Shown here piece after piece: positions 6,062 to 7,164 of a stretch of DNA of 7,164 nucleotides. How positions within the stretch are numbered: the first letter of the stretch is position 1; every line of letters starts with the position of its first letter. The stretch is taken from contig JAIBHQ010000038.1 of NCBI GenBank assembly GCA_020028595.1, positions 1 through 7,164 of the forward strand, given 5' to 3'. The translations under genes and the position numbers were made by a program. Under the pieces are notes generated by a model. It did not search any database and had not been told where the DNA came from. It saw only the letters and a list, made by a program, of their open reading frames with translations. Source of the DNA: Nitrospirota bacterium (lineage in GTDB: Bacteria; Nitrospirota; Nitrospiria; Nitrospirales; Nitrospiraceae).

Positions 6062-7164
6062 TTATCGTCCGACGATAAGCAGATCGCCGACTTTGATCGA
6101 GCGGCCGGCCAGCTTGTTGCGGGTTTTCAATTCATCGACCGTCACGCGGAACCGCTTCGCGATCTTTCCGAGGCTGTCTCCCATCCGCACACGGTACGCA
6201 CCGGGATGTGCTCCACGGTCCTTCCTGATCTGCGCCGTGACGGGAGACGGTGTCCAGGGTTTGATGGTGGCCAGCGCCTGTTCGATGGTGCCGCGACTGC
6301 CCACCGGCACCTTGAGAGGGTAGGCCGGATCACCGGGCGGAGTGACGTCGCGGCGCAGTTCCGGATTCAACCGATGCAACTCGGCGTAGGGAATGTCGGT
6401 GGCGGCTGCGATGGCGCGCAGCGGGAGCGGTCTCGAAACGACGATTTCCTCGAACTGGTGAATATCCGACGAGGTTTCCTCGAAGCCGTACTGATCGGGA
6501 TTCTTCGCTATAATGGCGGCCGCCATGAAGCGAGGCACGTACTCCCTCGTTTCCCGCCGGATGAATTTCGTCTGTGCAATTTCCCAAAAGGTTTCCGCCT
6601 TGGCTTTCCGGAGCGCCCGCTGGATCTTCCGTTCGCCGGCATTGTAGGCGGCCATCGCCAGCGGCCACGTGCCGAAGAGATCATAGAGGTCGCGCAGGTA
6701 GCGCGCGGCGGCGACCGTGGACTTGATCGGATCGCGGCGTTCGTCCACGTACTCGTCCACGCGCAGTCCGTAGGACTTGCCGGTCGCCTTCATGAATTGC
6801 CAGGGGCCCGCGGCGCGCGCCCGTGAGTAGGCTTTGGGGTTGAAGCCGCTTTCCACGAGCGAGAGAAACACCAGATCGTCCGGCAATTGGAATTGTGCAA
6901 AAATTTTCTCGACCAGCGGTTTGTAATGATTCAGGCGGGTGAGCCACTGCTCGAAATGATCGTGCCTGGACGTCTGGAAATAGCGGATGTGGCGTTCGAC
7001 CCGGGCGGTCCGGATCAGCGGAATGTGCGACAGGTGTTCTTCGAGCTCTTCGATCGTGTCCGGTGAACCGTCGGCATCGTCTTTGCGGGCGAACAGGGTT
7101 TTAAAGCGCCAGAGAAGTTGCGGGGGCTGCGGTTCCGGCAGCTCGCCGATCGCCGCCGTCTCCA
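6062..7164 (-). CDS. mltD: MltD-like lytic murein transglycosylase with LysM, N-terminus missing
   Basis: An envelope enzyme that cleaves the MurNAc-GlcNAc bond of peptidoglycan with formation of 1,6-anhydro-MurNAc. The frame stays open from the TAA at 6062-6064 to the right edge, giving 366 visible residues; signal peptide or lipobox and true start lie outside. Visible residues 1-40 include a Pro-rich stretch and an acidic linker. The SLT fold follows: the catalytic Glu in SLVESGFNP (visible residue 104, codon 6851-6853), GPWQFMKATGKSYGL, DERRDP, AAYNAGERKIQ and EYVPRFMAAAIIAKNP. A degenerate LysM-like segment (LPLRAIAAATDIPYAELHRL to PLKVPVGS) leads to a clear C-terminal LysM (YRVRMGDSLGKIAKRF to VGDLLIVGR, visible 323-366) for glycan binding. 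A TTG codon at 6884-6886 is not the start, because conserved family sequence continues upstream of it. The gene is convergent with the TPR gene, 33 bases apart. Confidence 0.93.
   Translation of the reverse strand, partial: ETAAIGELPEPQPPQLLWRFKTLFARKDDADGSPDTIEELEEHLSHIPLIRTARVERHIRYFQTSRHDHFEQWLTRLNHYKPLVEKIFAQFQLPDDLVFLSLVESGFNPKAYSRARAAGPWQFMKATGKSYGLRVDEYVDERRDPIKSTVAAARYLRDLYDLFGTWPLAMAAYNAGERKIQRALRKAKAETFWEIAQTKFIRRETREYVPRFMAAAIIAKNPDQYGFEETSSDIHQFEEIVVSRPLPLRAIAAATDIPYAELHRLNPELRRDVTPPGDPAYPLKVPVGSRGTIEQALATIKPWTPSPVTAQIRKDRGAHPGAYRVRMGDSLGKIAKRFRVTVDELKTRNKLAGRSIKVGDLLIVGR

Noticed and set aside
6206..6826. Plus-strand open frame of 206 codons opposite the transglycosylase
   Set aside because: Composition is typical of an antisense shadow, and the minus strand encodes conserved SLT and LysM motifs over the same bases.
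1..7164. tRNA, rRNA, CRISPR array, insertion sequence or attachment site
   Set aside because: No cloverleaf, regularly spaced repeats, transposase motifs or terminal inverted repeats were recognised in reading the window. Every stretch over about 180 bases is accounted for by a gene.

Overview
This is a GC-rich bacterial chromosomal window that is almost fully coding. It holds six protein genes and no RNA genes, mobile elements or CRISPR arrays that I can see. The gene set suggests a Gram-negative-type organism with type IV pili: two PilT-family retraction ATPases, an MltD-like murein transglycosylase and a YfgM-like TPR membrane protein. The style of the proteins fits Nitrospirota (Nitrospira-like), but that assignment is a guess from memory of family sequences and cannot be proved here.

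Layout. Positions 1-5077 are read on the minus strand, so the biological order runs from right to left: a large YfhO-family polytopic membrane protein (5077-2543), then bioF (2565-1405), then pilT (1254-175), then the first 40 codons of a second PilT/PilU-type ATPase (122-1, cut by the window edge). The YfhO-like gene and bioF overlap by 23 bases. A 150-base gap before pilT holds a candidate -10 element and an imperfect inverted repeat, so pilT-pilU may form its own transcription unit inside or after the first one.

Positions 5078-5260 are a divergent control region. It carries a perfect TTGACA hexamer in each direction and two stacked candidate promoters for the rightward gene. Positions 5261-6028 (+) encode a single-pass inner-membrane TPR protein. 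Only 33 bases, containing a short GC hairpin, separate it from a convergent gene at 7164-6062 (-), an MltD-like lytic transglycosylase with a C-terminal LysM domain. Its reading frame stays open to the right window edge.

How the genes may work together. PilT and PilU would drive pilus retraction. The transglycosylase and the TPR protein act in envelope maintenance. BioF makes the biotin precursor 8-amino-7-oxononanoate. The YfhO-like protein resembles membrane glycosyltransferases of the GT-C type, and its substrate is unknown. All families are known. The least understood part is the pairing of the YfhO-like protein with bioF and pilus motor genes. I see no clear sign of a novel system, and most findings are modest.
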